Assembly (NCBI GenBank): GCA_019348475.1
Contig: JAHWJJ010000042.1
Coordinates: 1-15,206, forward strand
Reading direction: 5' to 3'
Source of the DNA: Gemmatimonadota bacterium
Lineage (GTDB): Bacteria; Gemmatimonadota; Gemmatimonadetes; Longimicrobiales; Longimicrobiaceae
DNA: 15,206 nt
Part shown: one piece after another, positions 15,149-15,206 of the stretch
Numbering within the stretch: the stretch's first letter is position 1
Layout of the letters: each line of letters starts with the position of its first letter
Program-made: the position numbers and the translations under genes
The notes under the pieces: generated by a model
Told to the model about the DNA's origin: nothing
Seen by the model: only the letters and a program-made list of their open reading frames with translations
Databases searched by the model: none

Positions 15149-15206
15149 TGCGGGTGCGACGGCCGGAGGCGGACCGGATGGGATCGGCAGGATGCCGGCG
15201 TCCCCT
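15149..15206. repeat. Dispersed intergenic repeat, copy 2 (runs to the window edge)
   Basis: This copy matches 7783-7841 over its first 30 bases with one substitution and again at GCGTCCCCT, the last bases of the window. The copy may continue beyond the edge. Both copies are in the same orientation and both lie in gaps between genes. Confidence 0.6.

Larger units (their letters stand above)
14838..15206. other. Upstream region of the glycan operon, no gene seen
   Basis: These 369 bases show no convincing gene on either strand. They should contain the operon promoter on the minus strand. Visible elements are four GCAAG pentamers (14919, 14933, 14950, 14973), a near-palindrome (14938-14952) and, at the right edge, a second copy of the intergenic repeat. 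Confidence 0.55.

Overview
The window is very GC-rich, densely coded bacterial chromosome. I would place it in Gemmatimonadota, probably near Longimicrobium. The grounds are the GC content, a DUF5916/CBM9 outer-membrane protein, a Uma2 gene with a decayed second copy, several exported proteins whose signal peptides end in Ala-Ala-Ala-Gln-(Asp/Glu), and a short intergenic repeat family. The placement is inference from gene content, not from a marker tree. I saw no rRNA, tRNA, CRISPR array, transposase or prophage.

Left part (1-2084). The C-terminal part of a polynucleotide-kinase-like P-loop ATPase runs in from the left edge. It is followed by the 5' stub of a vanished Uma2 gene, an intact-length Uma2-family protein that lacks its usual motif Asp, and a tiny secreted protein with a PKD/Ig-like repeat and two cysteines.

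Middle part (2085-10870). ispG (MEP isoprenoid pathway) is on the minus strand, divergent from a run of plus-strand genes: two small exported proteins that look like outer-membrane barrels, an M20 zinc peptidase, an exported TraB/GumN (Tiki-like) protein, and a large CBM9-DUF5916 outer-membrane protein. Clear intrinsic terminators follow ispG, the second barrel protein and the TraB/GumN gene. A 755-base non-coding stretch before the DUF5916 gene holds a repeat shared with the right end of the window, five copies of TGGACA, an AT-rich palindrome and a leader hairpin.

Right part (11103-14837). Four minus-strand genes form a likely operon: CgeB-type glycosyltransferase, sugar-nucleotidyltransferase-like protein, SAM methyltransferase and a cytoplasmic glycoside-hydrolase-like protein. 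The last two overlap by four bases (GTGA). Together they suggest making and methylating a glycan or glycoconjugate. The most striking observation is that the glycosidase-like protein appears to be a circularly permuted clan GH-A (beta/alpha)8 barrel. It begins directly at strand 4 with the acid/base motif WNEPN and ends with strands 1-3, so the domain looks complete but is cut open between helix 3 and strand 4.
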